Shown piece after piece: positions 17,204-25,612 of a DNA stretch of 31,733 nt. The stretch comes from Glaciecola sp. UBA1851 (GTDB lineage: Bacteria; Pseudomonadota; Gammaproteobacteria; Enterobacterales; Alteromonadaceae). The notes beneath the pieces were generated by a model. That model had not been told where the DNA came from and did no database searches. It saw nothing but the letters and a program-made list of their open reading frames with translations. The stretch covers positions 424 to 32,156 of the forward strand of contig DDIL01000023.1 of assembly GCA_002338515.1 (NCBI GenBank). Reading direction: 5' to 3'. Position 1 is the first letter of the stretch, and every line of letters begins with the position of its first letter. The position numbers and the translations under genes are program-made.

Positions 17204-18100
17204 TTAATAGGTTCTGGTAACCATGAAGTCAGTGAACGTCGCTAAATTATTGGTATTATACGGTAATGTACGTAATGCTTGAATGGCTTGTTCATGTTGA
17301 TGTGCAAGTTTCTTCTTTGCACCGTCTAAGCCTAATAACGATACAAAGGTCGACTTATTGCTTTCATCGTCTGAACCCTGTGGCTTTCCAAGCGTTTCTG
17401 TGCTTGAGATAATATCTAATATATCGTCTTGGATTTGGAAAGCTAGACCAATGTGTGAAGCGAATTTCAATATATTTGATAATTCACCTTTTTTTATTCG
17501 GTTATCTAAAATACACGGCAAACTTACGCTAGCGCTTAACAGTGCACCTGTCTTTAAACGGTGTAGCTGATTTAATTCGTCAAGGTTAATTTTTTTATTG
17601 GTAGCAGATAAATCTAAACTTTGTCCACCTACCATACCTTGTGGTCCTGCTGCTTTTGCCAATGTCGAAATTAATGACACTTTAATTTCAGACGTTAAGT
17701 TAGGATCTTTACTCAATATCTCAAATGCTAAGCTTTGCAATGCGTCACCCGCAAGAATGGCGGTAGCTTCATCAAACTTTATATGACAAGTAGGTGACCC
17801 TCTTCGTAAATCATCGTCATCCATAGCTGGTAGATCATCATGTACTAATGAATATGCATGAATACATTCAATTGATAATGCTATAGGGGCAAGTAAATGC
17901 TTTTCTATTTCTAGCATTTCACCAATTAAATAGACTAGGAGTGGGCGCATGCGCTTTCCACCATTGAGTAAAGCATACTCAATGGCTTCGTAAAGCTTAG
18001 GTTCTATTGCTTTTTGATCACGAATGAAGTGTGTAAAATATTCAGTTAGGTGTTGCGTAGCAATTAGCCGTATTGTTTCTAGCTCTTTAGGTACTGACAT
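17204..18100 (-). CDS. ispA: (2E,6E)-farnesyl diphosphate synthase
   Basis: Prenyltransferase that extends dimethylallyl and geranyl diphosphate with isopentenyl diphosphate to farnesyl diphosphate, feeding ubiquinone and undecaprenyl synthesis. The 298 aa (E. coli 299) carry the first aspartate-rich motif DDLPAMDDDD (88-97), LNGGKRMRP (45-53) and the second aspartate motif DDILD (225-229). It sits 8 bp after xseB and 38 bp before dxs, so the operon joins two steps of isoprenoid supply. Confidence 0.97.
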   Translation of the reverse strand: MSVPKELETIRLIATQHLTEYFTHFIRDQKAIEPKLYEAIEYALLNGGKRMRPLLVYLIGEMLEIEKHLLAPIALSIECIHAYSLVHDDLPAMDDDDLRRGSPTCHIKFDEATAILAGDALQSLAFEILSKDPNLTSEIKVSLISTLAKAAGPQGMVGGQSLDLSATNKKINLDELNQLHRLKTGALLSASVSLPCILDNRIKKGELSNILKFASHIGLAFQIQDDILDIISSTETLGKPQGSDDESNKSTFVSLLGLDGAKKKLAHQHEQAIQALRTLPYNTNNLATFTDFMVTRTY

Positions 18101-18108
18101 ATAGCAGC

Positions 18109-18333
18109 CTAGCTTTGCTCAGAAAAATCGCTTAGCGAGTCTTGACCATTTGTTAATATTTGTACCTTTTGTTCAGCTTCTTGCAGTAATTTTTGAGTGT
18201 GCCTAGCTAATGCAACGCCGCGTTCAAATTGCTTTAAAGAAGCATCAAGAGGCGTCTCACCGCGTTCCATTTCTAACACAATAGTATCAAGCTCTTTCAT
18301 TGCTTCTTCAAAAGATAATTCTTCTATTTTCAT
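18109..18333 (-). CDS. xseB: Exodeoxyribonuclease VII small subunit
   Basis: Small subunit of exonuclease VII, which degrades single-stranded DNA in both directions together with XseA. The 74 aa (E. coli 80) match the family: LSFEEAMKELDTIVLEMERG near the N-terminus, then LDASLKQFERGVALARHTQKLL, a predicted helical hairpin. It is the first gene of xseB-ispA-dxs, an order conserved in gammaproteobacteria. It is divergent from pomA across 251 bp. xseA is not in the window. Confidence 0.95.
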   Translation of the reverse strand: MKIEELSFEEAMKELDTIVLEMERGETPLDASLKQFERGVALARHTQKLLQEAEQKVQILTNGQDSLSDFSEQS

Positions 18334-18424
18334 GTTTGTTCAGTGTTTATATTTAATTCGTAGAACCTTAACCGAGCAAGGCTTTAAATTCAATCGATAG
18401 TGTTATAAATACCCGAATATTTAA

Positions 18425-18451
18425 TAAAGAAAATAAGTGATTTGCCGTTAA
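18425..18451 (+). promoter_or_regulatory. Sigma-28 (FliA) promoter for pomAB
   Basis: TAAAGAAA (18425-18432), an 11-base spacer and GCCGTTAA (18444-18451) match the flagellar sigma-28 consensus TAAAGTTT-N11-GCCGATAA at 5 of 8 and 7 of 8 positions with exact spacing. It is about 130 bp before the pomA start, so the transcript would have a long leader. Motor genes are late-class FliA targets in many gammaproteobacteria. Confidence 0.7.
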
Positions 18452-18584
18452 CAAAACAAAGTAAAAAGCCAAATTTGTTAAAAGTAGACTGTAAATATCT
18501 GCATTTGCTTTGTAATACCAAATAATAACGCAATTTTTAGCGATGAATTTCTGGCCTTTATATCTAATTTAACGGGAGTGAAAT

Positions 18585-19346
18585 GTGGATTTAGCTACCA
18601 TTATTGGTTTCCTTGGTGCCCTTGGTTTTGTAATCATGGCTATGGTACTTGGTGGAGACCTCGGTATCTTTTTCAATATACCATCAGTACTTATTGTATT
18701 TGGTGGTTCTATTTTTGTTGTTCTCATGCAATACCCTCTAAGTCAATTCTTGGGAGCGGGTAAAGTCGCAGGTAAAGCATTTGCATTTAAACTCCAGACC
18801 CCTGAAGAATTAATTGAAAAGATTGTTGAAATGGCTGATGCCGCTCGCAAAGGCGGATTTTTGGCACTTGAAGAAGCTGAGATAGAAAACTCCTTTATGC
18901 AGAAAGGCGTGGATATGCTGGTAGATGGTCATGATGTAGATGTCGTCAGAACAACTATGGGTAAAGATATTACTAATACCACAGAGCGCCATGATGCGGG
19001 TTCAGTGATATTTAAGTCGTTGGGGGATGTTGCACCAGCAATGGGAATGATAGGTACACTGATTGGTTTGGTAGCCATGTTATCTAATATGGATGATCCT
19101 AAAGCGATCGGTCCTGCCATGGCGGTTGCTCTTTTAACTACTCTTTATGGCGCTATGCTAGCCAATTTATTCTGTTTACCTATTGCATTTAAATTGACAG
19201 TGCGGGCTGCCGAAGAAAAGCTTAATCAAAGTTTGATATTAGACGGTATTCTAGGAATTGCTGATGGTCAGAACCCGCGTGTTATTGAAGGCGTGTTAAA
19301 AGGCTATATTGCCGAAGGTAAACGCAGTAGCGGTGAGGAGGAGTAA
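18585..19346 (+). CDS. pomA: Flagellar motor stator protein PomA (MotA/PomA family, sodium type)
   Basis: Inner-membrane stator subunit that couples ion flow to torque on the flagellar rotor. The 253 aa equal the length of Vibrio PomA and the sequence follows it closely, for example MDLATIIGF at the start, IVEMADAARKGGFLALEEAEI in the cytoplasmic loop, GDVAPAMGMIGTLIGLVAML and DPKAIGPAMAVALLTTLYGA in TM3-TM4. Four membrane segments are visible. The start is GTG at 18585 with GGGAG (18574-18578); the overlapping ATG at 18583 is in another frame and stops at once. The gene overlaps pomB by one base (TAATG). Confidence 0.97.
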   Translation: MDLATIIGFLGALGFVIMAMVLGGDLGIFFNIPSVLIVFGGSIFVVLMQYPLSQFLGAGKVAGKAFAFKLQTPEELIEKIVEMADAARKGGFLALEEAEIENSFMQKGVDMLVDGHDVDVVRTTMGKDITNTTERHDAGSVIFKSLGDVAPAMGMIGTLIGLVAMLSNMDDPKAIGPAMAVALLTTLYGAMLANLFCLPIAFKLTVRAAEEKLNQSLILDGILGIADGQNPRVIEGVLKGYIAEGKRSSGEEE

Positions 19347-20269
19347 TGGATGATGAATGCCCAAAATGTCCTCCCGAAGGCCTGCCTGCATGGATGGGTA
19401 CTTTTGCTGATTTAATGTCTTTATTAATGTGCTTTTTTGTATTGTTACTGTCTTTTTCAGAAATGGATGTAAAAAAGTTTAAGCAAATTGCTGGTTCAAT
19501 GAAGTTTGCATTCGGTGTTCAAAATAAAATTGAATTAAAAGATATTCCAAAAGGTACCAGTGTGGTCGCCTTAGAATTTCGACCTGGAAAACCTGACCCT
19601 ACACCAATAGAAACGGTGCAACAGGTTACCCAAGATATCACTAAACCGATGTTGAACTTCCAAGAAGGAGAATCAGACTCCGCCGGTGGAAGACAAAAAC
19701 AAAAGGGCACCTTTAGAGGTGGGCAGTCGCCGCAAACAGCAAACCAAACGGCTGCTGCCGCAGCCGCCGCGTCTGAGAAAGAAAATCAAGAACAAAATAA
19801 AAAGAAAATTGAAGATTTGTTACAAAAAGAAATAAAAGACGGTGCAATTGATGTTGAAAATTTAGGTCAGCAAATTGTTATTCGTATTAGAGAAAGTGGT
19901 TCATTTTCAGAGGGTTCTGCATTTTTACAGCCCCAATTTATTCCAGTTATTCAAAAACTCGGCGTACTATTAAATGATATGCCGGGCAAAGTCGAAATTA
20001 CAGGGCACAGCGATAGTGTACAAATTGCTAATGAACTTTATCGTTCTATTTGGGATTTATCTGCACAGCGCGCAGTTGCAGTGGCCGAAGAGCTAAGAAA
20101 TGCTAGAGGATTTGATGAAACTAGGATGCGAATAATAGGAAGAGCAGACACTCAACCTATTAATACAAAGGATACAGCGGCAGCACGAGCTGAAAATCGC
20201 AGAGTTGAAATTGCAATTACACAAGGGGACCCGAAATTTACTGACCCCATTTCAGTGCTAGAGCCTTAG
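19346..20269 (+). CDS. pomB: Flagellar motor stator protein PomB (MotB/PomB family)
   Basis: Partner of PomA. It has one membrane segment (about 20-42) carrying the ion-binding aspartate D22 in GTFADLMSLLMCFF, then a plug/linker region and a periplasmic OmpA-like peptidoglycan-binding domain (about 170-295) with ITGHSDS, LSAQRAVAVAEEL and RAENRRVEIAI. The 307 aa are close to Vibrio PomB (315). An alanine-rich linker (about residues 130-140) precedes a charged stretch. GAGGAG just upstream of the start is a strong ribosome binding site. The stop lies one base from the stop of the convergent cfa-like gene, so no terminator fits between them. Confidence 0.97.
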   Translation: MDDECPKCPPEGLPAWMGTFADLMSLLMCFFVLLLSFSEMDVKKFKQIAGSMKFAFGVQNKIELKDIPKGTSVVALEFRPGKPDPTPIETVQQVTQDITKPMLNFQEGESDSAGGRQKQKGTFRGGQSPQTANQTAAAAAAASEKENQEQNKKKIEDLLQKEIKDGAIDVENLGQQIVIRIRESGSFSEGSAFLQPQFIPVIQKLGVLLNDMPGKVEITGHSDSVQIANELYRSIWDLSAQRAVAVAEELRNARGFDETRMRIIGRADTQPINTKDTAAARAENRRVEIAITQGDPKFTDPISVLEP

Positions 20270-20270
20270 C

Positions 20271-21527
20271 TTAACCTCTTGATAGCGGTAAACGATTGTC
20301 AGGTTTTCTCATTACCAATTGGAGAGTACTAATTGTGCGCTCCAAGAATCCACCTTCGCAATAATTCAAGTAATATTGCCACATACGCATAAATCTATCA
20401 TCGTAGCCATCTTCAGCTAGTGCTTGGGCTTGCTGATTAAAAGCAATGCACCAATCTCTTAGTGTTTGCGCATAGTCTAGACCAATATCTTGTACATCAG
20501 ATATAGACATATCGGTATCACTTTTGAGATGTTTATTTATCACCATTTGCGATGGTAAAAATCCACCCGGGAAAATATACTTTTGAATAAAGTCTACGCT
20601 ATTTGAGTAAGAATCGTAGCGTCTGTCATCTATTGTGATTGATTGAAGTAGCATTAAACCATCGCTTTTTAATAACGAAGAGCACTTAGTGAAGAAAGTG
20701 GTCAAATAACGCTTACCAACAGCTTCAATCATTTCAATTGAAACAAGTTTGTCGTATTTGCCTTCAAGCAATCGGTAGTCTTTTTTCAAAAGCGTGATAT
20801 TGTCTGATAACCCTTCTTTATCAATCCATTTTTGTGCATATGCATGCTGCTCTTCGGAAATAGTTGTTGTTGTTACCTTACACCCATAAAATTTAGCAGC
20901 ATGTATAGCTAAACCGCCCCAGCCCGTTCCAATTTCTAGCAGGTGATCAGTTTCTTTTAGCTGTAATTTTTCGCATATAGTATGTAACTTATGTTGCTGC
21001 GCTTCAGCTAAACTGGCATTTGCATCTGGATAAATTGCCGCAGAATACATCATTGAACGGTCTAAAAATTTGGTATATAGCTTATTACCTAAATCATAGT
21101 GAGCAGAAATATTTCTTCTGGCTTGTTCTGCTGAATTACGGTTGGCAAAGTGACTAATTTTAAGAGCGGGCATGGTTACCCACTTGAATCTATTTTCCCA
21201 TTCATCTAAAACGGGTAAATTACGTGCGAAAATTCGAATTACATTGGTCAAGTTAGGTGATTCCCATAAATTGTCCATATAGGTTTCACCAGATGCGACG
21301 CTTCCTCCCAATAATAATTTGGGGTAAGCAGCTGAATCTAAAATATTTACTTCTGCATGTAAATCATGGTGTTTATTTCCATACTCACCCACTAATTGAC
21401 CTTGCTCTTTGATGACCATATGTCCATTTGGTAATCTACTTAAAACGTTTAAAAATATTGACCTACATGTTTTTTCCCAGAAACTAGGAGAAACGGTGCT
21501 TGGCATTGTTTGTTCAGCATGTGACAT
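20271..21527 (-). CDS. cfa: Cyclopropane-fatty-acyl-phospholipid synthase family methyltransferase
   Basis: S-adenosylmethionine-dependent enzyme that adds a methylene or methyl carbon to the double bond of phospholipid acyl chains. The 418 aa show the N-terminal lipid-binding part (about 1-115), AHYDLGNKLYTKFLDRSMMYS (142-162), the SAM motif LEIGTGWGG (197-205), E265 and E268 in VSIEMIEAVG and the C-terminal YIFPGGFLP (317-325). It is the last gene of the minus-strand operon, 28 bp after the DUF1365 gene. In this setting, beside an ECF sigma/ChrR pair, CFA-family members may make methylated or furan-type fatty acids rather than a plain cyclopropane. The exact product cannot be read from sequence. 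Confidence 0.9.
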   Translation of the reverse strand: MSHAEQTMPSTVSPSFWEKTCRSIFLNVLSRLPNGHMVIKEQGQLVGEYGNKHHDLHAEVNILDSAAYPKLLLGGSVASGETYMDNLWESPNLTNVIRIFARNLPVLDEWENRFKWVTMPALKISHFANRNSAEQARRNISAHYDLGNKLYTKFLDRSMMYSAAIYPDANASLAEAQQHKLHTICEKLQLKETDHLLEIGTGWGGLAIHAAKFYGCKVTTTTISEEQHAYAQKWIDKEGLSDNITLLKKDYRLLEGKYDKLVSIEMIEAVGKRYLTTFFTKCSSLLKSDGLMLLQSITIDDRRYDSYSNSVDFIQKYIFPGGFLPSQMVINKHLKSDTDMSISDVQDIGLDYAQTLRDWCIAFNQQAQALAEDGYDDRFMRMWQYYLNYCEGGFLERTISTLQLVMRKPDNRLPLSRG

Positions 21528-21555
21528 TTATTTATTCCTTCACTTATTCGTGTGA

Positions 21556-22377
21556 TTAAGGGTGCGTATAAATGGGTACGCGTTTAAAAAATAACTTAAT
21601 AGCTTGCCAGTAAATACTAACAACGGTTTTAATACTCATACTAGGAATCGATAAAAGTGCCTTTCTCAGTGACTTTGTGGTTAAAGGCTCTTTTTGCAAA
21701 TCTAATGCAGCTTCAAAGTGTTTGCTTTCTTTGTAACAACTTAAGTGTAGCTTTAGGTTTTGATTCGGTTGTTTTATCCTCCACTTATATATCATGTCCA
21801 TTGGATTAAATGGTGAAACATGAAAAGCCTTTTTATTGTCATTTTGCGTTTCTAAATCCACTAAATAATGATGCCTCTTATTCCAAGGTGTATTACTTAC
21901 TTCTGCCAGTAAGTGCGTAAACAGTCCTTCATAATTTCTCAAGTAATAAAAGTTTACTGGGCTAAAATAAATACCAAATGTTCTAACCTGTCCCAATAGG
22001 AATACCTCTCCAGCAAGCGGTGTACCAGATAGTTCATTCATTTTCTCTAACACAGCTTGCTCTAAAGGTTGTGAAATATCGCCGAGGTAATCTTCTCGTT
22101 TAAAATTAACTAGGCTCATTCCTTTTTTACCGTTAGAAAAACCACTAACAGATTCTGTTAATGCCTCCATTTCACTGAGTTTTAACCAATATAAATAGAT
22201 GTGGTAATTAAATTCATGTACTTTGGGTATGCTTCTTCTATGAAATACGTTCCCAGAATAAATGGCACTTTCTTTAACCTGAGTTGCGTTTAATTTAGGC
22301 AAGTGTTCTGTTATTGAGTTTTTCTGAATCTGTGAATCCATGTCAGATTTGTCCGATTGTTTCACCATTTGGCTCAC
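21556..22377 (-). CDS. DUF1365 family protein
   Basis: Protein of 273 aa in the DUF1365 family, function not established. Recognisable features are SAIYSGNVFHRRSIPKVHEF (about 37-56), HIYLYWLKLSE and YFSPVNFYYLRN, all typical of the family. There is no signal peptide, and the C-terminal segment from about 235 is hydrophobic/basic and may touch the membrane. It overlaps the upstream FAD-enzyme gene by 4 bp and precedes the cfa-like gene by 28 bp, the same trio seen in many proteobacteria, so it is inferred to act in the same lipid modification. Whether it is an enzyme or a lipid carrier is unknown. Confidence 0.9.
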   Translation of the reverse strand: MSQMVKQSDKSDMDSQIQKNSITEHLPKLNATQVKESAIYSGNVFHRRSIPKVHEFNYHIYLYWLKLSEMEALTESVSGFSNGKKGMSLVNFKREDYLGDISQPLEQAVLEKMNELSGTPLAGEVFLLGQVRTFGIYFSPVNFYYLRNYEGLFTHLLAEVSNTPWNKRHHYLVDLETQNDNKKAFHVSPFNPMDMIYKWRIKQPNQNLKLHLSCYKESKHFEAALDLQKEPLTTKSLRKALLSIPSMSIKTVVSIYWQAIKLFFKRVPIYTHP

Positions 22378-23654
22378 AGCGTTGCTCCAAACCGTTTTGC
22401 TACATCTAATGCGCTTCTCACCCCATCTTCATGAAATCCGTTGTACCAATAAGCACCACAAAAATGGATGCCATCTACTCCACATATTAACGCGCGGTTT
22501 TCCTGAGCTCTTACCATTTCAGGGCTAAATTGAGGGTGAGCATAACTATATTTGCCTAATATACTGTCTTTGTTAATTTCGGATGAATTATTTAATGTCA
22601 CACAAAAGGTAGTATCACTTTCAATTCGCTGCAATATATTCATGTTATAAGTCACGCTTGCTGGTGCTTGGGCCTCTTCTTGTTCACCTCTAATTAAGTA
22701 ATTCCAGCTAGCCCATGCTAATTTACGTTTGGGCAATTGTGTGGTGTCGGTATGAAGCACTACGTCGTTATCTGAATATGGAATAGCAGATAAAATGTGA
22801 TTAATATTTCCTGCATGCTCGGTTTCAAAACTTTGTAAATTAAGCATTTTTAACGCTTGGTCGCTATGACACGCAAAAACAACTTGGTCAAAATACTCTT
22901 GCTTCCCATTGCTGGTAACGTGAAAGCGGTTTTCTACCTTTTCTACCAAAGATACTGGGCTACTCAAACGAATTTTATCTTTATAGCTAGACGTTAGAGG
23001 ATCAACATACATATTTGACCCGCCAATTAGCGTGTACCATTGCGGCCTATTGGTAATATTAAGCAAGCCGTGATTGTTGAAAAATTTCAGGAAAAAAGAT
23101 AACGGAAAATTAGCTGAAGCTTCCAACGACGTTGACCAAATAGCGGCACACATTGGTAAAATATAATTTTGTGTAAACGCGTCACTTAACTTGTGTTGAT
23201 TGATAAACTCCAAGAGCGTTACGTTTTCAGTATCATTTCCTTCATTTAAATGGGCTTTGCAAATTTTATTAAACTTAACGATATCGAGTACCAAACGATA
23301 AAATTTCGGAGATAAGAAGTTTCGTCTTTGAGCAAAAAGGCTGTTGAGTGTATTGCCATTATATTCAAGGCCAGAATCTATATTTTTAACACTGAAACTC
23401 ATTTCAGTTGGCTGTGTTTTAACGTTCAACTTATCTAATAATTTTATAAAGTTTGGGTATGTCCAATCATTATAAACAATGAAACCAGTATCAATGGAAT
23501 AGGTTCTTTCGTTAACAACTACTTGTTTTGTTGCTGTATGACCACCAATATAATCATTTGCTTCAAATACTGTAATGTCTGCTTTTTGATTTAGAAGATA
23601 TGCAGATGTCATTCCTGCAATGCCGGTGCCGATAATAGCAACTTTTTGGGTCAT
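22374..23654 (-). CDS. NAD(P)/FAD-dependent oxidoreductase, amine-oxidase fold
   Basis: Flavoprotein of 426 aa. The N-terminal dinucleotide-binding motif is VAIIGTGIAGMTSAYLLNQK (5-24) with the acidic E31 that contacts ribose, and GGHT at 37-40; a C-terminal motif near GVDGIHFCGAYWYNGFHEDG completes the FAD site. It resembles desaturase/amine-oxidase-like proteins found next to DUF1365 and CFA-synthase genes. It overlaps the DUF1365 gene downstream and the dehydrogenase gene upstream by 4 bp each. By context it probably oxidises or desaturates a modified acyl chain; this is inference. Confidence 0.9.
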   Translation of the reverse strand: MTQKVAIIGTGIAGMTSAYLLNQKADITVFEANDYIGGHTATKQVVVNERTYSIDTGFIVYNDWTYPNFIKLLDKLNVKTQPTEMSFSVKNIDSGLEYNGNTLNSLFAQRRNFLSPKFYRLVLDIVKFNKICKAHLNEGNDTENVTLLEFINQHKLSDAFTQNYILPMCAAIWSTSLEASANFPLSFFLKFFNNHGLLNITNRPQWYTLIGGSNMYVDPLTSSYKDKIRLSSPVSLVEKVENRFHVTSNGKQEYFDQVVFACHSDQALKMLNLQSFETEHAGNINHILSAIPYSDNDVVLHTDTTQLPKRKLAWASWNYLIRGEQEEAQAPASVTYNMNILQRIESDTTFCVTLNNSSEINKDSILGKYSYAHPQFSPEMVRAQENRALICGVDGIHFCGAYWYNGFHEDGVRSALDVAKRFGATL

Positions 23655-24415
23655 GATTTAGTTTGCTCTTTGAGTTTGTTATTTTTATTGTTCTTTGAAA
23701 GCGATCCACGCATATTTACACATATTTTCTTGTGAATAAATTCAGGCATTAAGTTTAATAGACGAATCATCCAACTGAACCGTCGAGGAAAATAAACACT
23801 AGAACGGGCACTCAATATGCCATTTAGCATATATACCGCTGCTTCATCTGCCGTGATCGCCATCGGCATTGGGAAATCGTTTTTACTGGTAAGCGGTGTT
23901 TTAACGAATCCTGGTGACATGCTCTGGACCGCAATTCCCCTGCTTGCTAAATCAACTTCAAAGCTTTTGCATGCATAATTTAATGCAGCTTTACTCGCGC
24001 CATATGCTTGGCTTCGAGTGAATGGTAATAAACGAGCAAGGCTGTCCACAAATACCAATTTGTTACCTTTTTTCAAGTTAGGTAGCAAACTTGCTACAAC
24101 ATTCATTACGCCGAACAAATTAATATCAAACACGCGCCTGAACATATCAGGCTCAATATTTTTTATGTTGACATACTCACAAGTACCAGCGTTTAAAACC
24201 GCGATATCGCATTCAACCGAACTCAGTGCTTGTCGCGTCTCATTTTCATCAGTCACATCAAATTTTAGTGTAGTAACATTATCGAGCACAGATAATTCAT
24301 CTAACTTGTTTTGATTTCGACCACACGCGATTACATGATGCCCTTGCTTGCTTGCTTCTTTCGCTAACGCCTCTCCTAAACCTGAGGTAGCGCCAGTAAT
24401 CAAAATTTTGGTCAT
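23651..24415 (-). CDS. Short-chain dehydrogenase/reductase (SDR family)
   Basis: NAD(P)-dependent oxidoreductase of 254 aa with the full classical SDR set: TGATSGLG (7-14), NAG (75-77), catalytic S125, Y138 and K142 (YGASK) and PGFVKTP (168-174). The basic C-terminal tail (about 235-254) is rich in K and N. It is the first gene of the operon; GGAG precedes the ATG by about nine bases. Its substrate is unknown; the operon context suggests a lipid or a reactive carbonyl formed from damaged lipid. Confidence 0.92.
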   Translation of the reverse strand: MTKILITGATSGLGEALAKEASKQGHHVIACGRNQNKLDELSVLDNVTTLKFDVTDENETRQALSSVECDIAVLNAGTCEYVNIKNIEPDMFRRVFDINLFGVMNVVASLLPNLKKGNKLVFVDSLARLLPFTRSQAYGASKAALNYACKSFEVDLASRGIAVQSMSPGFVKTPLTSKNDFPMPMAITADEAAVYMLNGILSARSSVYFPRRFSWMIRLLNLMPEFIHKKICVNMRGSLSKNNKNNKLKEQTKS

Positions 24416-24463
24416 CGTTAACTACTCCGTTGATAGCAAATCTGGTGAAAACCCTATTTTGTA

Positions 24464-24492
24464 AACTTACTCATTAAAATATAAGTTAATCA
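24464..24492 (-). promoter_or_regulatory. Candidate ECF-type promoter of the SDR-FAD-DUF1365-cfa operon
   Basis: Read on the minus strand: TGATTA (24492-24487), a 17-base spacer and TAAGTT (24469-24464), about 50 bases before the SDR ATG. The -35 part resembles the TGATCC element of Rhodobacter RpoE targets. AACTTA/TAAGTT also form a 6-bp inverted repeat (24464-24469 with 24482-24487). The match is short and AT-rich, so it is a hypothesis. Confidence 0.3.
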
Positions 24493-24792
24493 AACCAAAG
24501 CAATTTTAGTCTGTTTTGCTATTCAAAATATTTATTAGGTAATATAAGAATAGATGCTTTTTGCCACTAAGCTATATGAAATAACAATCAATGTTTAATG
24601 ATGGCTGAGCTATCACTATTCCAACGCTTATTTCGACAGAGCTATCTATGTTCTTCATAAAACAACGGCCAGACAAGTAACATGGATGCATTTGCCTGCC
24701 CTATTAATGTTATGTATGGGATTCTTTACGCCCGAATGTGCACCCAGATCAATTGGTTAATTTTTTTTAATAAGTGCTCAATAACAGGGGGT

Positions 24793-24820
24793 GTGGACTT
24801 TTTTGTATACAAAAGTCTAC
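24793..24820. repeat. Inverted repeat / hairpin upstream of the LON-domain gene
   Basis: GTGGACTTTT (24793-24802) pairs with AAAAGTCTAC (24811-24820) over 10 bp with one G-U pair, around the loop TTGTATAC. It lies about 97 bp before the LON-domain ATG. It could be an operator or a terminator; a clean T tract does not follow on either strand. Confidence 0.5.
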
Positions 24821-24916
24821 TGTTTATCATATTTCTTTGTGTTTGAATTTGTGACCTAAAATAATGCTTGTTCTGTACAAACAGTAACGCAAAACACTTA
24901 AGCATAGTATGTAATT

Positions 24917-25483
24917 ATGATACTGCCACTTTTTCCACTATCTTCCCATATCTTGCCCGAGGGCAGGATGGCCCTGCGCATCTTCGAACAACGATATGTC
25001 AGGATGATTAAAAATGCATGTTCTTCTAACTCCGGGTTTGTAATTTGTATGCTCAACAGTAATGGAGATAAATCTAATAATTCACATATATTCCCCACTG
25101 GTACGCATTGCTCTGTAGTTGATTTTGATGTTTTGCAAGACGGTTTTTTAGGGGTAACGGTAGAAGGCATGCATTGCGTATCAATAGACACAATATCTAC
25201 CGAAACTGATGGCCTTAGAATAGGCGAATGCAATAAAGTTGAACCATGGGGATGCGACGTCGATTTAGAGCTGCTCCATCCAATGAATAAACGGTTAGAA
25301 GAAATTTTCGATAAATACCCAGAGATAAGCTCTCTATACAACGAGTTGAAATTTAACGATCCAATATGGGTAATAAATAGATGGATAGAGCTTTTGCCTG
25401 TTGGGGCGAAGCAAAAGCAATATTTTTTAGAGCAGCAAGACTGTACAAAAGTGATTAAGTATTTGAATGAACTGATCGAATAA
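24917..25483 (+). CDS. LON peptidase substrate-binding domain protein
   Basis: Cytosolic protein of 188 aa consisting of the LON N-terminal substrate-binding domain without ATPase or protease parts: MILPLFPLSSHILPEGRMAL at the start and RIFEQRYVRMIKNA at 21-34 are the family hallmark. The family often works as a substrate adaptor, but no specific role is known here. No clear ribosome binding site precedes the ATG at 24917. It lies 129 bp upstream of the ECF sigma gene on the same strand. By position between the lipid operon and the sigma/anti-sigma pair it may belong to the same stress regulon, perhaps in turnover of the anti-sigma factor. That last point is speculation. Confidence 0.87.
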   Translation: MILPLFPLSSHILPEGRMALRIFEQRYVRMIKNACSSNSGFVICMLNSNGDKSNNSHIFPTGTHCSVVDFDVLQDGFLGVTVEGMHCVSIDTISTETDGLRIGECNKVEPWGCDVDLELLHPMNKRLEEIFDKYPEISSLYNELKFNDPIWVINRWIELLPVGAKQKQYFLEQQDCTKVIKYLNELIE

Positions 25484-25612
25484 ACCGCAAATTAGCACGT
25501 TACATCAGGAAAAACCTTACAATAAATTAATTTTATTTAACTATCTAGTTGAAAAACTTTCGCTATACTCAAAACATACTACAATAATATTACGACTAAG
25601 GTAGAGTAACTC

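Larger units (their letters stand above)
24416..24916. other. 501-bp intergenic region between the SDR operon and the LON-domain gene
   Basis: AT-rich spacer with a divergent layout. 24416-24500 holds the promoter region of the minus-strand operon. 24600-24760 contains a 52-codon open stretch on the plus strand (no start, ending at the TAA just after 24758) and a 28-codon ATG frame on the minus strand, neither recognisable; this part could be the relic of a gene or element. 24793-24820 is a strong inverted repeat. No complete gene, tRNA or insertion sequence is visible. Confidence 0.5.

Noticed and set aside
24898..25341. 147-codon open frame antisense to the LON-domain gene
   Set aside because: The plus-strand frame has the LON-domain hallmark sequence over the same bases, and the antisense frame has no recognisable features.
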